From Sedimenticola thiotaurini (GTDB lineage: Bacteria; Pseudomonadota; Gammaproteobacteria; Chromatiales; Chromatiaceae), in NCBI GenBank assembly GCA_007713595.1, contig VMRY01000009.1, positions 62,001-126,000 of the forward strand: a DNA stretch of 64,000 nt, read 5' to 3'. Below are positions 27,541 to 37,888 of the stretch, in pieces. The notes beneath the pieces are model-generated. The model ran no database searches, was not told the origin of the DNA, and worked only from the letters and a program-made list of their open reading frames with translations. Every line of letters starts with the position of its first letter. Positions within the stretch are counted from its first letter, which is position 1. A program made the position numbers and the translations under genes.

Positions 27541-28710
27541 TCAATCAGCCTGACGACGCAGGAAGGCCGGAATATCCAGATAATCCATATTGTGTTCCTG
27601 TGCCGCCTCCACATAGGATTTAGCCGCCTTGCGCACTACGGTTGGGCTATCCATCTCCCGGTAATCTGCCGGACCCGGAGCAACCACATCGGAATTCACC
27701 AATCTGACAGGGACCACCTCTTCAACAACCGGTGGTTTTGCAACTGCCTTTGAGATAGCACCCAGACCAGTGGCCACCACTGTCACCCGCAGTTCATCGG
27801 TCATATCAGGATCAATTACTGTTCCTACCACCACGGTAGCATCATCACAAGCAAACTCTTTTACCGTGGTACCTACCTCATCAAACTCACCAATCGAGAG
27901 ATCCAGTCCTGCAGTTATATTGACCAAAATTCCCTTCGCACCCGCCAGATTGACATCCTCCAGAAGCGGGCTGTTGATTGCCTGCTCTGCGGCATCACGT
28001 GCCCGGTTCTCACCTTTAGCACAACCAGAACCCATCATAGCGGTACCCATTTCAGACATTACGGTGCGAACGTCTGCAAAGTCCACATTGATCAGACCCG
28101 GACGGGTAATCAGTTCAGCAATACCCTGGACCGCACCCTGCAACACGTCATTGGCTGATTTAAAGGCATTCAACAAACTCATGTCACGTCCCAGTACGGC
28201 CAACAGTTTTTCATTGGGGATGGTGATCAGAGAGTCCACATATTGACTCAGTGCCTCGATTCCCTTATCTGCGATCTGCATCCGTTTGGTACCTTCAAAA
28301 GGAAAAGGCTTGGTTACAACTGCAACCGTCAGGATACCCATCTCCCGAGCCACTTCGGCGACAACGGGGGCAGCCCCTGTACCGGTGCCTCCACCCATAC
28401 CCGCGGTGATGAACACCATATCACTGCCTTGAAGCGCTTCATGGATACGCTCACGATCTTCCAGGGCGGCATCACGCCCAATATCAGGATTGGCCCCCGC
28501 ACCCAAGCCTTTGGTGATATTTGAACCAAGCTGTAGCAAGGTCCTGACCTGACTGTTTTTGAGGGCCTGTGCATCGGTATTGGCACAGATAAAGTCCACC
28601 CCTTCGATACTTGCATTCAACATGTGATTTACCGCGTTACCGCCACCACCGCCGACGCCAACCACTTTAATCACTGCGTTTTGACTATATGCATCCATCA
28701 ATTCAAACAT
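27541..28710 (-). CDS. ftsZ: Cell division protein FtsZ
   Basis: FtsZ is the tubulin-like GTPase that forms the Z ring. The 389-residue protein has [15 protein letters not shown] (17-31), the tubulin signature [14 protein letters not shown], and the T7 catalytic loop region NVDFADVR. A variable linker is followed by the C-terminal peptide [12 protein letters not shown] that binds FtsA, ZipA and ZapD. AGGAGAGAG precedes the ATG. It lies 72 bases after ftsA, ending the ftsQAZ run. Confidence 0.98.
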   Translation of the reverse strand: MFELMDAYSQNAVIKVVGVGGGGGNAVNHMLNASIEGVDFICANTDAQALKNSQVRTLLQLGSNITKGLGAGANPDIGRDAALEDRERIHEALQGSDMVFITAGMGGGTGTGAAPVVAEVAREMGILTVAVVTKPFPFEGTKRMQIADKGIEALSQYVDSLITIPNEKLLAVLGRDMSLLNAFKSANDVLQGAVQGIAELITRPGLINVDFADVRTVMSEMGTAMMGSGCAKGENRARDAAEQAINSPLLEDVNLAGAKGILVNITAGLDLSIGEFDEVGTTVKEFACDDATVVVGTVIDPDMTDELRVTVVATGLGAISKAVAKPPVVEEVVPVRLVNSDVVAPGPADYREMDSPTVVRKAAKSYVEAAQEHNMDYLDIPAFLRRQAD

Positions 28711-28782
28711 GTCACTCTCTCCTCAATATCCAGGCCCTGTTAAACGGCCACCTGAAAAACTGTCAAATGTTTTTTAAACAAA

Positions 28783-30018
28783 TTAAAAGTTGCCCTGAAA
28801 CCAACTTTTCATGCGATTCCAAACTGCTTTAAAACCATTACCCCCCGGTAGATCCTGCAAACGCCCCGTCTGATTTTGTTGTCCGAATAGCAACAGACCG
28901 ACCCCTGTTGCATAGATTGGATTCCGCACCACATCCACTAATCCCGTAACATACTGGGGCAAGCCCAGTCTGACTGGCATATGAAATACCTCTTCTGCCA
29001 ATTCAATAAGTCCCTCCATTTTTGAACTGCCCCCGGTCAACACAATCCCCCCTGCTATCAAATCTTCAAACCCACTTCGCCTCAATTCGGCCTGCACCAG
29101 ACCCAGTAACTCTTCATATCGGGGCTCGACCACTTCAGCCAGTGTCTGTCGTGCCAAGCGTCTCGGAGGACGATCACCAATACTGGGTACTTCAATCGTT
29201 TCATCGCTGGCCGCAAGTTGCGTCAATGCGCAGGCATACTTAATCTTTATCTCTTCTGCATGCTGGGTAGGTGTACGCAACGCCACTGCAATATCATTCG
29301 TTACCTGATCACCTGCGATAGGAATAACGGCAGTGTGTCGGATGGAACCTTCTGTAAATACAGCGATGTCAGTGGTGCCACCACCGATATCAACAATACA
29401 GACACCCAACTCTTTCTCATCATCACTTAATACGGCATAGCTGGAGCTCAACTGTTCAAGAATAAGATCATCAACTTCCAGGCCACAGCGCCGTACACAC
29501 TTGACAATATTCTGAGCGGCGCTAACAGCACCCGTCACCATATGCACTCGGGCTTCCAGTCGTACACCTGACATACCGATAGGCTCACGTATCCCTTCCT
29601 GTTCATCGATGATGAATTCCTGTGGCAGGATATGCAGAATTTTCTGGTCCGCCGGAATCGCCACTGCCCTGGCAGCATCAATCACCCGCTCAACATCATT
29701 ATGGGTAACCTCTCGATCCTTGATCGCGACGATGCCGTGTGAGTTAAGGCTCCGGATATGGCTGCCTGCAATACCAGCGTGCACCGAGTGAATTTCACAA
29801 CCCGCCATCAACTCAGCCTCCTCGAGTGCACGTTGAATCGACTGAACCGTTGATTCAATATTCACCACAACACCTTTCTTGATGCCGCGTGATGGGTGCG
29901 AACCGATGCCGATAATTTCAATCTCTTTGTTGGCTTTTATCTCACCGACAATGGCCACCACTTTTGATGTGCCAATATCCAGCCCGACAATCAGATTTTT
30001 TTCTGTCTTTTTGGTCAT
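28783..30018 (-). CDS. ftsA: Cell division protein FtsA
   Basis: FtsA is the actin-like protein that tethers FtsZ to the membrane. The 411-residue protein has the phosphate loops VGLDIGTSKVVAIVGE (12-27) and VDIGGGTTDIAVF, adenosine motif GGIVLTGGSSKMEG, the 1C domain (about 84-165) and a C-terminal amphipathic helix (WNRMKSWFQGNF) for membrane binding. ATG with AAAGG upstream. It lies 70 bases after ftsQ. Confidence 0.97.
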   Translation of the reverse strand: MTKKTEKNLIVGLDIGTSKVVAIVGEIKANKEIEIIGIGSHPSRGIKKGVVVNIESTVQSIQRALEEAELMAGCEIHSVHAGIAGSHIRSLNSHGIVAIKDREVTHNDVERVIDAARAVAIPADQKILHILPQEFIIDEQEGIREPIGMSGVRLEARVHMVTGAVSAAQNIVKCVRRCGLEVDDLILEQLSSSYAVLSDDEKELGVCIVDIGGGTTDIAVFTEGSIRHTAVIPIAGDQVTNDIAVALRTPTQHAEEIKIKYACALTQLAASDETIEVPSIGDRPPRRLARQTLAEVVEPRYEELLGLVQAELRRSGFEDLIAGGIVLTGGSSKMEGLIELAEEVFHMPVRLGLPQYVTGLVDVVRNPIYATGVGLLLFGQQNQTGRLQDLPGGNGFKAVWNRMKSWFQGNF

Positions 30019-30088
30019 TAAAACCTTTCCTCTCCAACAGGGCAGTTAACTACCCCGTGACTGAACTGGGCAATGTTGTTATGAATAA

Positions 30089-30850
30089 TCAACTGGCCTC
30101 TCCCCATAGAACAGCCACACCATTGGCATATCTCATATCAACCCGCTTAACCTTGCGCACATCATTCTGTTCCAGACGAGGGTAGAGCTGTACGAATCGC
30201 GTAACCCGTCCTTCAGTGTCCTTATTACCGAGCTTTAGCTCTACACCCTGAGTAAATTCAACTGTCCATGCACCTCGCCCATCCATAACAATCCTGGCAA
30301 TGGCTAAATCCAATGGTGCCAGGCGACTGCCCATCTGCTTGAACCGCTCCACCACCTCCACTGCTTGTTCTTCAGGTCCATCCAGCCAAGGCAGATCACT
30401 CTTCAGTGATGCAGCCTCTGGGGTAAAAACAGCTCCGCGGGCATTGACCAACTGATTGCTGCCCCAGCGCGCCAATGGCTTCTGCTCCTCGACCCACATA
30501 TTCAGCGTACCTGGCCAAATCCTTCTTACTGTCACCTGATCGACCCATGCCAGCTTCAGCGCCTCTGCTCTGACCCGATCAAGGTCCACCGTGAAAAAAT
30601 TCCCTACGATGGCCTGACTCACGGCCTGCTCAAGCGTGCGGCGATTGAGATTTTTAAAATCACCATCAATGCGCACAATCTTCAGCGGAAGAACAGCAGG
30701 GTCCCGCAATAACGTTACACCCCAGGCAACACTCCCACCGACCACAACCAATACGGTGAGAGCAGAGACCCACTTGAGCGCAGCTTTCCAATCAAGGACG
30801 CGCTGAATCGTAGCCGCGTCTGTCCGTTTCATGCGTCCGTTATCTGCCAC
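30089..30850 (-). CDS. ftsQ: Cell division protein FtsQ
   Basis: FtsQ is the bitopic divisome scaffold that binds FtsB and FtsL. The 253-residue protein has a cytoplasmic N-terminus, one membrane segment (WVSALTVLVVVGGSVAWGVTLL, about 27-48), a POTRA domain (PLKIVRIDGDFKNLNRRTLEQAV onward, about 55-125) and the FtsQ beta domain. The GTG start overlaps the ddlB stop by 1 base; an ATG six codons on (MKRTDAATIQ) is an alternative. Position between ddlB and ftsA is canonical. Confidence 0.93.
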   Translation of the reverse strand: MADNGRMKRTDAATIQRVLDWKAALKWVSALTVLVVVGGSVAWGVTLLRDPAVLPLKIVRIDGDFKNLNRRTLEQAVSQAIVGNFFTVDLDRVRAEALKLAWVDQVTVRRIWPGTLNMWVEEQKPLARWGSNQLVNARGAVFTPEAASLKSDLPWLDGPEEQAVEVVERFKQMGSRLAPLDLAIARIVMDGRGAWTVEFTQGVELKLGNKDTEGRVTRFVQLYPRLEQNDVRKVKRVDMRYANGVAVLWGEAS

Positions 30851-31773
30851 TATTCAACTACCATGCTGGCAGACAGTATCCGCCATACAAGTTCATCAAA
30901 ATCTATCCCCTCTGCCCGTGCCGCCATCGGCACCAGACTATGGCTGGTCATACCAGGCACCGTATTGACCTCCAGAAGATAGGGATTGGCTTCAGCATCT
31001 AACATAATGTCAACACGCCCCCAACCCTTTGCACCCACTGCCTGGAAGGCCTTTGCTGCGAGACTTTGCAACTCCGCTTCATGTGTTGGCTCCAGGCCAC
31101 AGGGACAGAAGTAGCCGGTAGAATCAGCGTGATATTTTGCTTCATAGTCATAAAAGGTATTGGGCGTTTCTATGCGAATCAGAGGAAGGACTTGATCATC
31201 CAGAATCGAAGCGGTGTATTCGCTCCCGGTAATCCACCGCTCAGCCATCACCTCGACATCAAAACCCCCGGCCTGCTTCCAGGCCGCCTCGAGTTCCCTT
31301 CTATTCTCGACCTTGGCCATGCCGATACTTGAACCTTCATGGGAAGGCTTAATCATGAGAGGGAAACCCAGGACCTCGGCCAGCGCAATATCTTGGTCAT
31401 CATTGATCATGACAAAATCAGCCGTCGGCAAACCGAGTCCCTGCCAAAGCAATTTGCACCGGTACTTATCCATACCAAGCGCAGAACCAGCCACACCGCT
31501 TCCGGTATAGGGCATACCAATACTTTCCAGGGCGCCCTGTATTACGCCATCTTCCCCACCTCTACCATGTAGCATGATGAAGACCCGGTCATACCCTTCC
31601 TGTTGCAACAGAGTGAGCACATCCCGACCGGCATCCACGCCATGCGCATCAACGCCACGGTTTACCAGGGCGGCAAGCACAGCCTGACCACCTTGCAGGG
31701 AGACCTCGCGTTCTGCTGAAAGCCCGCCCATCAACACAGCAACTTTGCCAAAATCTTCTGCCAACTGTGTCAT
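30850..31773 (-). CDS. ddlB: D-alanine--D-alanine ligase DdlB
   Basis: DdlB joins two D-Ala for the pentapeptide stem. The 307-residue ATP-grasp enzyme has VAVLMGGLSAEREVSL (12-27), MLHGRGGEDGVIQGALE, MIKPSHEGSSIGMAKV, and the metal-binding end WGRVDIMLDAEANPYLLEVNTVPGMT. The ATG overlaps the murB stop in ATGA. Position between murB and ftsQ is the standard dcw order. Confidence 0.96.
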   Translation of the reverse strand: MTQLAEDFGKVAVLMGGLSAEREVSLQGGQAVLAALVNRGVDAHGVDAGRDVLTLLQQEGYDRVFIMLHGRGGEDGVIQGALESIGMPYTGSGVAGSALGMDKYRCKLLWQGLGLPTADFVMINDDQDIALAEVLGFPLMIKPSHEGSSIGMAKVENRRELEAAWKQAGGFDVEVMAERWITGSEYTASILDDQVLPLIRIETPNTFYDYEAKYHADSTGYFCPCGLEPTHEAELQSLAAKAFQAVGAKGWGRVDIMLDAEANPYLLEVNTVPGMTSHSLVPMAARAEGIDFDELVWRILSASMVVE

Positions 31774-32675
31774 CGTTTCTCCTCCGGTTCACCAACAACA
31801 TGCACCTCAGCTATCAGCTCAATACCACTTGTCTCTTTTACCCGTTGCTTGACCGTACCAATGAGTGTTTCGATATCCAGTGCTGAAGCCGTACCGGTAT
31901 TGATAATAAAGTTGGCATGCTTCTCAGATACCTGTGCCCCGCCAATCATCTGCCCCTTCAAACCTGCCGTCTCTATCAAGCGCGCGGCATAATCACCCGC
32001 TGGATTCCTGAACACTGACCCACAGCTGGGCTGACCAATCGGCTGACTGCTGTTTCGACGCGCCAGTAATTCTGTTATCTGCTGCTGACTACCGACTACA
32101 TCACCCTCTTCAAGCAACAAGGTTGCAGCAAGAAACCACTCATCCTGTTGACGCTGCACATGGCGGTAACTCACTTTGAACTCTTCAGGTAAGCGGTTAT
32201 GTACATGCCCTGCCCTATCTACCGTTTCAACCGAAACCACATGGGCCCATGTTTCACCCCCAAAGGCACCAGCGTTCATTGCCAGCGCCCCGCCAAAGGT
32301 GCCCGGAATACCAGCAAGAAACTCAACACCACAAAGCCCTTCGCGAGCAGCAAAACGTGCGACTTTGGCACAGCTAACACCGGCTTCGATTCGCAGTTGC
32401 TTCTCAGCAATCAGCGCCATCTCATCCAGCCGTCCTTGGGTAGCGATAACGGTTCCGTTGAAACCACCATCTCTAATCAGCAGATTACTTCCAAGCCCCA
32501 GCCAAAGCAGCTGCTCATCGGCAGGCAACGTAGCAAGAAACTGAGCCAAGTCTGCACTATCGGCTGGCCGGTAAAGGCGACGCGCAGGACCACCAACACG
32601 CCACGTGGTATAGCGTGCCAGCGGCTCATTGAAACGCAACTCACCTCGAAGCAAAGTGTTATCTTGCACCGCCAT
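31770..32675 (-). CDS. murB: UDP-N-acetylenolpyruvoylglucosamine reductase MurB
   Basis: MurB is the FAD/NADPH enzyme that makes UDP-MurNAc. The protein has about 301 residues, with TTWRVGGPARRLYRP, LWLGLGSNLLIRDGGF, EFLAGIPGTFGGALAMNAGAFG in shorter segments, SYRHV, and GSVFRNPAG with the catalytic Ser. It is a shorter type IIa/IIb-like form than E. coli MurB (342). I use the ATG at 32675; a GTG one codon earlier is also open. AGGAG and AGAGG precede it. This ATG overlaps in TGATG the stop of a 48-codon upstream ORF. Confidence 0.94.
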   Translation of the reverse strand: MAVQDNTLLRGELRFNEPLARYTTWRVGGPARRLYRPADSADLAQFLATLPADEQLLWLGLGSNLLIRDGGFNGTVIATQGRLDEMALIAEKQLRIEAGVSCAKVARFAAREGLCGVEFLAGIPGTFGGALAMNAGAFGGETWAHVVSVETVDRAGHVHNRLPEEFKVSYRHVQRQQDEWFLAATLLLEEGDVVGSQQQITELLARRNSSQPIGQPSCGSVFRNPAGDYAARLIETAGLKGQMIGGAQVSEKHANFIINTGTASALDIETLIGTVKQRVKETSGIELIAEVHVVGEPEEKR

Positions 32676-32821
32676 CACGGCCTCTTTCTCTCCTGACTAT
32701 GAAGTTGCATCCGCTGTTTCTGATTACTCTTCAATCCCTGGCAAACCATAGGGCGCAGTTTATTCGGTACGACAAAGTATCCTGTTAGTGACTCACCACA
32801 CCCCATATGCAAACGCCGCAT
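32675..32821 (-). CDS. Possible 48-residue small protein between murC and murB
   Basis: An ATG reading frame of 48 codons fills the only gap over 100 bases within murE-ddlB, a run otherwise joined by overlaps or by gaps of at most 19 bases. It begins 11 bases after the murC stop and ends TGA inside the TGATG that starts murB, the same coupling style as its neighbours. The product is basic with two cysteines (MRRLHMGCGESLTGYF start, QERKRP end) and has no membrane segment. I do not recognise it. No Shine-Dalgarno stands at the right distance before its ATG, so the frame may be open by chance. Confidence 0.3.
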   Translation of the reverse strand: MRRLHMGCGESLTGYFVVPNKLRPMVCQGLKSNQKQRMQLHSQERKRP

Positions 32822-32832
32822 CGCTTTTGTGA

Positions 32833-34278
32833 TCACTGCTCCACTCCCTCTCTTTGCAGCCAGTCAGGCAGTGTTGCAGCAACCTGCCCTATGTCGCCTG
32901 CCCCTAAGGTAAGCACGATATCGCCGTCCATGATCATCCCTTCCAACAGTTCAGGCAGTTCACCAATGGGATCAACAAATACTGGGTCTATCTGCCCTCG
33001 CGCACGGATGGCGCGACTCAATGAACGACTGTCTGCACCTGCAATCGGCGCTTCACCGGCGGCATAGACCTCTGCCAGCACCAATACATCAGGCCGGGAC
33101 AGAACTTGTGCAAAATCATCAAACTGCTCTTGTGTACGGGTGTAACGGTGCGGCTGAAACGCCAGCACCAAACGTCTCTCCGGCCAGCCGGCACGTACAG
33201 CATCCAGTGTTGCGGCCACTTCACGAGGATGATGACCATAGTCATCCACCAACATAATCTGACGCCCATCACTGAGCTGACACTCTGTCGCGTTGAATCG
33301 GCGACCGATGCCCTCAAACTTAGCCAGGGCCTGTTTTATATCCTCAATCCCCACGCCCACTTCGCGCGCCACTGCAATCGCAGCCATTGCGTTCAGTACA
33401 TTGTGGCGACCAGGCATATTAAGGTTCACTTCAAAGTCAGGCTCACCAGCGATAGACACTTTAAAATGGGTACGCAATCCCTGCTGACGAATTTCGGTGA
33501 CACGTAGATCAGCATCTTCAGATGCACCGTAGGTAATCACTTGACGTGTTACCTGGGGTAATAGTCCACGCACTTCATCATCATCGATACAGAGGATTGC
33601 CAGACCATAGAAGGGCAGATGATGCAGAAACTCGATGAAAGTTTGACGCAAACGGTTAAAGTCACCGCCATAGGTCGTCATATGATCCGCATCAACATTG
33701 GTAACAATAGCCATCATCGGTTGCAGGTAGAGGAATGAGGCGTCACTCTCATCTGCCTCTGCTACCAGATACTCACCTCCACCCAGTCGCGCGTGAGTGC
33801 CGGCTGAATTAAGTCGACCGCCAATAACAAACGTTGGGTCGAGATTACCTTCAGCCAGGAGGCTTGCCACCAAGCTGGTAGTCGTGGTTTTTCCATGCGT
33901 ACCCGCCACAGCAATGCCGAAATGAAAGCGCATTAATTCAGCCAGCATCTCGGCACGTGGAACGACAGGAATCCGATTTTCCCGCGCCTTTTTCACTTCA
34001 GGATTGTCCTCTTTCACTGCGGTTGAAATAATCACCGCATCAGCGCCCAGAATATTCGCCTCGGCATGCCCGATATAGATCGATGCACCCTGTTTGGTTA
34101 AACGATTAATGGCAGGATTCTCTTTTAAATCCGAACCCGAAATCTTATAACCAAGATTCAGCATAACCTGGGCAATACCATTCATGCCTGACCCACCAAT
34201 TCCGACAAAATGCAGATGACGAATACGGCCCATGGTTGCTGCCGCCAATCTGCGCTGTTTTCTCTCGCCTTTATTCAT
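32833..34278 (-). CDS. murC: UDP-N-acetylmuramate--L-alanine ligase MurC
   Basis: MurC adds L-Ala to UDP-MurNAc. The 481-residue Mur ligase has the N-terminal Rossmann motif [17 protein letters not shown]-loop [10 protein letters not shown], and the C-terminal domain starting [20 protein letters not shown] with [14 protein letters not shown] overlaps the murG stop (ATGA). An internal ATG ([11 protein letters not shown]) could also serve but the coupled one fits better. Confidence 0.96.
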   Translation of the reverse strand: MNKGERKQRRLAAATMGRIRHLHFVGIGGSGMNGIAQVMLNLGYKISGSDLKENPAINRLTKQGASIYIGHAEANILGADAVIISTAVKEDNPEVKKARENRIPVVPRAEMLAELMRFHFGIAVAGTHGKTTTTSLVASLLAEGNLDPTFVIGGRLNSAGTHARLGGGEYLVAEADESDASFLYLQPMMAIVTNVDADHMTTYGGDFNRLRQTFIEFLHHLPFYGLAILCIDDDEVRGLLPQVTRQVITYGASEDADLRVTEIRQQGLRTHFKVSIAGEPDFEVNLNMPGRHNVLNAMAAIAVAREVGVGIEDIKQALAKFEGIGRRFNATECQLSDGRQIMLVDDYGHHPREVAATLDAVRAGWPERRLVLAFQPHRYTRTQEQFDDFAQVLSRPDVLVLAEVYAAGEAPIAGADSRSLSRAIRARGQIDPVFVDPIGELPELLEGMIMDGDIVLTLGAGDIGQVAATLPDWLQREGVEQ

Positions 34279-35354
34279 CGGATTACGATCCCCTCACAAT
34301 AGTCAGCGACTCTTTTTGTTGCATCGGGCATCGACAGCGAGCGTGCCTTGGTAGCCATGGTTATTAATCTTTCTCGTCCGTTAAAGAGCTGGAGCAATTC
34401 ATCTGACAGAGTCGTTTGCTCCAGTTCAGGCTGTGGTAACAATTTGGCTGCACCCGCATTCACCAGATAGCCGGCATTTTGTGTCTGATGATCATCAACT
34501 GCGTAGGGATAGGGAACCAGAATGGCGGCAACACCAGCAGCAGCTAGCTCGGATATGGTTAATGCGCCAGCACGACAGATCACCAGATCCGCCCAGGCAT
34601 AGGCCTCTGCCATATCTGTAATGAAGTCGGTCACTTCAGCATCTACTGCAACCTGCTGATAGGCCTTACAGGTCGCTTCCGTCTTTTCACGTCCCGCCTG
34701 ATGACGAATAACTGGACGAATGTTTGAATCCAGCCCTGCCACGATACCTGGCACACACTCATTCAATGCCTGCGCACCCAACGACCCTCCAACCACCAAC
34801 AAACGGATAGGACCCTGGCGGTCTTGCATACGCAAGGCAGGGGAAGGTAATCCAATAATCTCTCGCCGCACCGGGTTTCCGCAGGCGACGGCACCAGATC
34901 CTTTTCTAAAGCTGTTTGGAAACGCCTCGAACACCTGGACAGCCAGTCGGGCTAACCAGCTATTCGTCATACCAGGCACTGCATTTTGTTCATGTATTAC
35001 TAATGGAATGCCCAATACTCTTGCCATCAAACCACCTGGCCCGGCTACAAAGCCACCCATACCCAAAACCAGCCGGGGCTTTCTTGCCTTGAAAACAGCA
35101 TAGGCTTGTAGCAGTGCCTTTGTTAACTTAATTGGCGCCATTAACCAACGCTTAATACCACTCCCGCGCAGCCCCTTGATATCGATTAACTGAATCTCAA
35201 AACCATGTTCCGGCACTACTCTGGATTCAAAACTGTCTCGGCTGCCTAGCCATGAAACCAGCACGCCTCTATCGCGCAACTCCTCCGCTACTGCCAATGC
35301 AGGAAACACATGTCCACCCGTACCACCCGCCATGACCACGACGCCACCAATCAT
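34275..35354 (-). CDS. murG: UDP-GlcNAc--lipid I N-acetylglucosaminyltransferase MurG
   Basis: MurG makes lipid II from lipid I on the cytoplasmic face of the inner membrane. The 359-residue GT-B enzyme has the G-loops [16 protein letters not shown] (8-23) and [12 protein letters not shown], plus [12 protein letters not shown] and a donor-site stretch [19 protein letters not shown]. The start overlaps the ftsW stop (ATGA). Confidence 0.97.
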   Translation of the reverse strand: MIGGVVVMAGGTGGHVFPALAVAEELRDRGVLVSWLGSRDSFESRVVPEHGFEIQLIDIKGLRGSGIKRWLMAPIKLTKALLQAYAVFKARKPRLVLGMGGFVAGPGGLMARVLGIPLVIHEQNAVPGMTNSWLARLAVQVFEAFPNSFRKGSGAVACGNPVRREIIGLPSPALRMQDRQGPIRLLVVGGSLGAQALNECVPGIVAGLDSNIRPVIRHQAGREKTEATCKAYQQVAVDAEVTDFITDMAEAYAWADLVICRAGALTISELAAAGVAAILVPYPYAVDDHQTQNAGYLVNAGAAKLLPQPELEQTTLSDELLQLFNGRERLITMATKARSLSMPDATKRVADYCEGIVIR

Positions 35355-36520
35355 TGCGCACCTCGCACAACTGCTGAGACAGGACGACGCAATTCATAAT
35401 CAATGCGCACCAACATAGCCACAACGAGCATGGCCACAATAATACTGTTACCGCCATAGCTCATCAGTGGCAGAGTCAAACCCTTGGTTGGTAATAGACC
35501 GACATTGACACCCATATTGATAAACGCCTGCATGCCAATCCAGAGACCTAATCCATAAGCCACATAGGCCGCAAAACGTTGATTAAGCTGCTCAGCGCGC
35601 ATACCTGTCCTGAAGGCGCGCCAGACGATCACTGCAAACAGAGCGACAACCACCAGCGTGCCAAGCAAACCAAATTCTTCGCCGATCACTGCCATTAAAA
35701 AATCAGTATGTGCTTCAGGCAAATAAAACTGTTTCTGAATTCCACTCCCCAGTCCAACGCCAAACCACTCGCCACGCCCGAATGCAATCAGCGCCTGCGC
35801 CAACTGATAGCCACTGTTCTCCACATCGGCCCAGGGATCCAGGAAGGCAGTGACCCGCTGCAGACGATAGGGTGATAGCAACACCAGACCAGCCAAAGAG
35901 GTGCCAGCCAGACCAATCAGAATCGCAAACTGCCAGAGGGGTACTCCACCCAGGAACAGCATACCCATCGCTGTAGCCAGTATGACCGTAGTGGTGCCAA
36001 AGTCAGGCTGCACCATAATAAGTGAACAGGCGATCACCAGGAGCAGCATTGGTTTGATAAACCCCCAAACACTCAATGCCACCTCGAGCTGGCGGCGTAC
36101 CAGGTAACCTGCGATATAAATCACCATAAAGAGTTTCATAAACTCGGAACTTTGCAGGTTAAAAGGACCCAGAAGAATCCAGCGTGTCGCACCGTTGGCC
36201 TGACGACCCACGCCAGGGATCAAGACCAATATCAGCAGAAACAGACCAACGAAATAGAGCAATGCTCCAGAACGCTCCCAGTAGGCAACCGGAATCTGTG
36301 TAACAATCAGACAACCTACCAAGCCCAGAGCAATAGCAATAAGGTGTCTATTCATATAGTAAAAAGGTGCATCATTGATGCGATGCAGGGAAGCTGAGGC
36401 CACCATAACCAGACCCAGCCCCAACAGGGCTACAGCGGCGATGATCAACGGGTAGTCCAAATCAGGCATCAGTAACCGCCCTGCTCCTACTGTCGCTTGC
36501 TTGTGCATCACCATATTCAA
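35351..36520 (-). CDS. ftsW: Septal peptidoglycan polymerase FtsW (SEDS family)
   Basis: FtsW polymerises lipid II at the septum with FtsI. The 389-residue polytopic protein has about ten membrane segments, starting DYPLIIAAVALLGLGLVMVASAS, the conserved GVGRQANGATRWI, AHTDFLMAVIGEEFG, and the C-terminal LPLMSYGGNSI. The start is a TTG at 36520 overlapping the murD stop, with GAGG 8 bases upstream; ATG at 36514 is an alternative without a ribosome site. It is followed with overlap by murG. Confidence 0.96.
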   Translation of the reverse strand: MNMVMHKQATVGAGRLLMPDLDYPLIIAAVALLGLGLVMVASASLHRINDAPFYYMNRHLIAIALGLVGCLIVTQIPVAYWERSGALLYFVGLFLLILVLIPGVGRQANGATRWILLGPFNLQSSEFMKLFMVIYIAGYLVRRQLEVALSVWGFIKPMLLLVIACSLIMVQPDFGTTTVILATAMGMLFLGGVPLWQFAILIGLAGTSLAGLVLLSPYRLQRVTAFLDPWADVENSGYQLAQALIAFGRGEWFGVGLGSGIQKQFYLPEAHTDFLMAVIGEEFGLLGTLVVVALFAVIVWRAFRTGMRAEQLNQRFAAYVAYGLGLWIGMQAFINMGVNVGLLPTKGLTLPLMSYGGNSIIVAMLVVAMLVRIDYELRRPVSAVVRGAQ

Positions 36521-37869
36521 GGCACTAACCTCGCTACAGCGTCGACAAACGCATCGCCCCGATGTTGATAGTTTTTAAACATGTCAAAGCTTGCGCAGGC
36601 AGGTGAGAGCAAGACCCGATCTCCAGGTTCTGCACAATTCGCTGCCAACTGGACTGCATCATCCATATCAAGCGCATTGATTGTCGGCGCCGCATCACCA
36701 ATTGCCTGTGCAATCAGCGGTGCATCTTTCCCCAGCAGGATGACGGTGCGCACATGCTCTTTTACTATGGGAGCTAAAGATGAAAAATCAGCATCCTTGC
36801 CAATACCACCCGCAATCAATATTGTTTTCGTATCATCACCGGCTGCCAATCCTTCAAGTGCTGCCGCACAGGCACCCACATTGGTTCCCTTGGAATCGTT
36901 ATACCAACGCACACCTGCTGATTCCTTCACGAACTGAGTCCGGTGACTCAAGCCGGTAAAACGTTTGAGCGTATTTAGCATGCTCTGATGGGACAAACCG
37001 AGCGCCTCTCCCATTGCAAGTGCTGCCAGCGCATTGGCTACATTATGCAGACCAGGAATTTTTAATTCCGACGCCAACATCAGCGCTGTTTCACCACAAC
37101 AGAGCCAACGCTGGCCATTGTTCAAGCGCATGCCATACTCGCCTTTAGCTGGCTCACTCAGCGTAAAGAAGCGTGCATTTTGCGCGTCACGGCACATTGC
37201 CATGACCATCGGATCATCCCGATTGAATACAGCGGTCGATGCATTCTGATAGACGCTTGCTTTGGTATCAGCGTAATCCTGCAAATCCTGATAGCGATCG
37301 AGATGATCTGGTGAGATATTGAGAACCACCGACACTTTCGGATTAAGGCTTACTGTCGTCTCCAATTGAAAGCTGGAGAGTTCAATTATATAAAGCTCAA
37401 CATCATCACTCAGTAGCGATAGTGCAGGGTCACCAAGGTTTCCACCCACTGCAACCCGAACACCTGCATCCTGCGCCATTAAACCTAACAGGGTTGTTAC
37501 AGTGCTTTTTCCATTAGAGCCCGTTATTGCAGCAACCGGGGCCTTTACCACTTGTGCAAACAGCTCAATATCACCAACAACGGGGACACCCCTGGCAACA
37601 GCCTGTTGAATCAACGGCTCACTCATGGGTACACCAGGGCTTATCACCAACTGTTCAGCCGCCGTAAAGGCCGCAGCATCAAAGCCACCTAAAAACAGGG
37701 CAATATCTGGCAACTCTTGTTTCAGCTCATCTAGACCAGGCGGTCTTTCACGGCTATCAGTAATCGCAACCGGCACACCCACAGCCGATAAATAGCGCGC
37801 ACAGGAGAGCCCGGTCTTACCAAGACCGACAATCAAACTCTTCAAGTGATGCTTCGCTATCTGTTGCAT
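36517..37869 (-). CDS. murD: UDP-N-acetylmuramoylalanine--D-glutamate ligase MurD
   Basis: MurD adds D-Glu to the peptide stem. The 450-residue Mur ligase begins with a Rossmann motif VGLGKTGLSCARYL and has P-loop GSNGKSTVTTLLG, NISPDHLDRY (His/Asp), and the C-terminal NDSKGTNVGACAAALEGL, GGIGKDADFS and LLSPACASFDMFKNY. It lies 19 bases downstream of mraY and overlaps ftsW. Confidence 0.97.
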   Translation of the reverse strand: MQQIAKHHLKSLIVGLGKTGLSCARYLSAVGVPVAITDSRERPPGLDELKQELPDIALFLGGFDAAAFTAAEQLVISPGVPMSEPLIQQAVARGVPVVGDIELFAQVVKAPVAAITGSNGKSTVTTLLGLMAQDAGVRVAVGGNLGDPALSLLSDDVELYIIELSSFQLETTVSLNPKVSVVLNISPDHLDRYQDLQDYADTKASVYQNASTAVFNRDDPMVMAMCRDAQNARFFTLSEPAKGEYGMRLNNGQRWLCCGETALMLASELKIPGLHNVANALAALAMGEALGLSHQSMLNTLKRFTGLSHRTQFVKESAGVRWYNDSKGTNVGACAAALEGLAAGDDTKTILIAGGIGKDADFSSLAPIVKEHVRTVILLGKDAPLIAQAIGDAAPTINALDMDDAVQLAANCAEPGDRVLLSPACASFDMFKNYQHRGDAFVDAVARLVP

Positions 37870-37888
37870 ATACCTGTTAATTTCCTGT

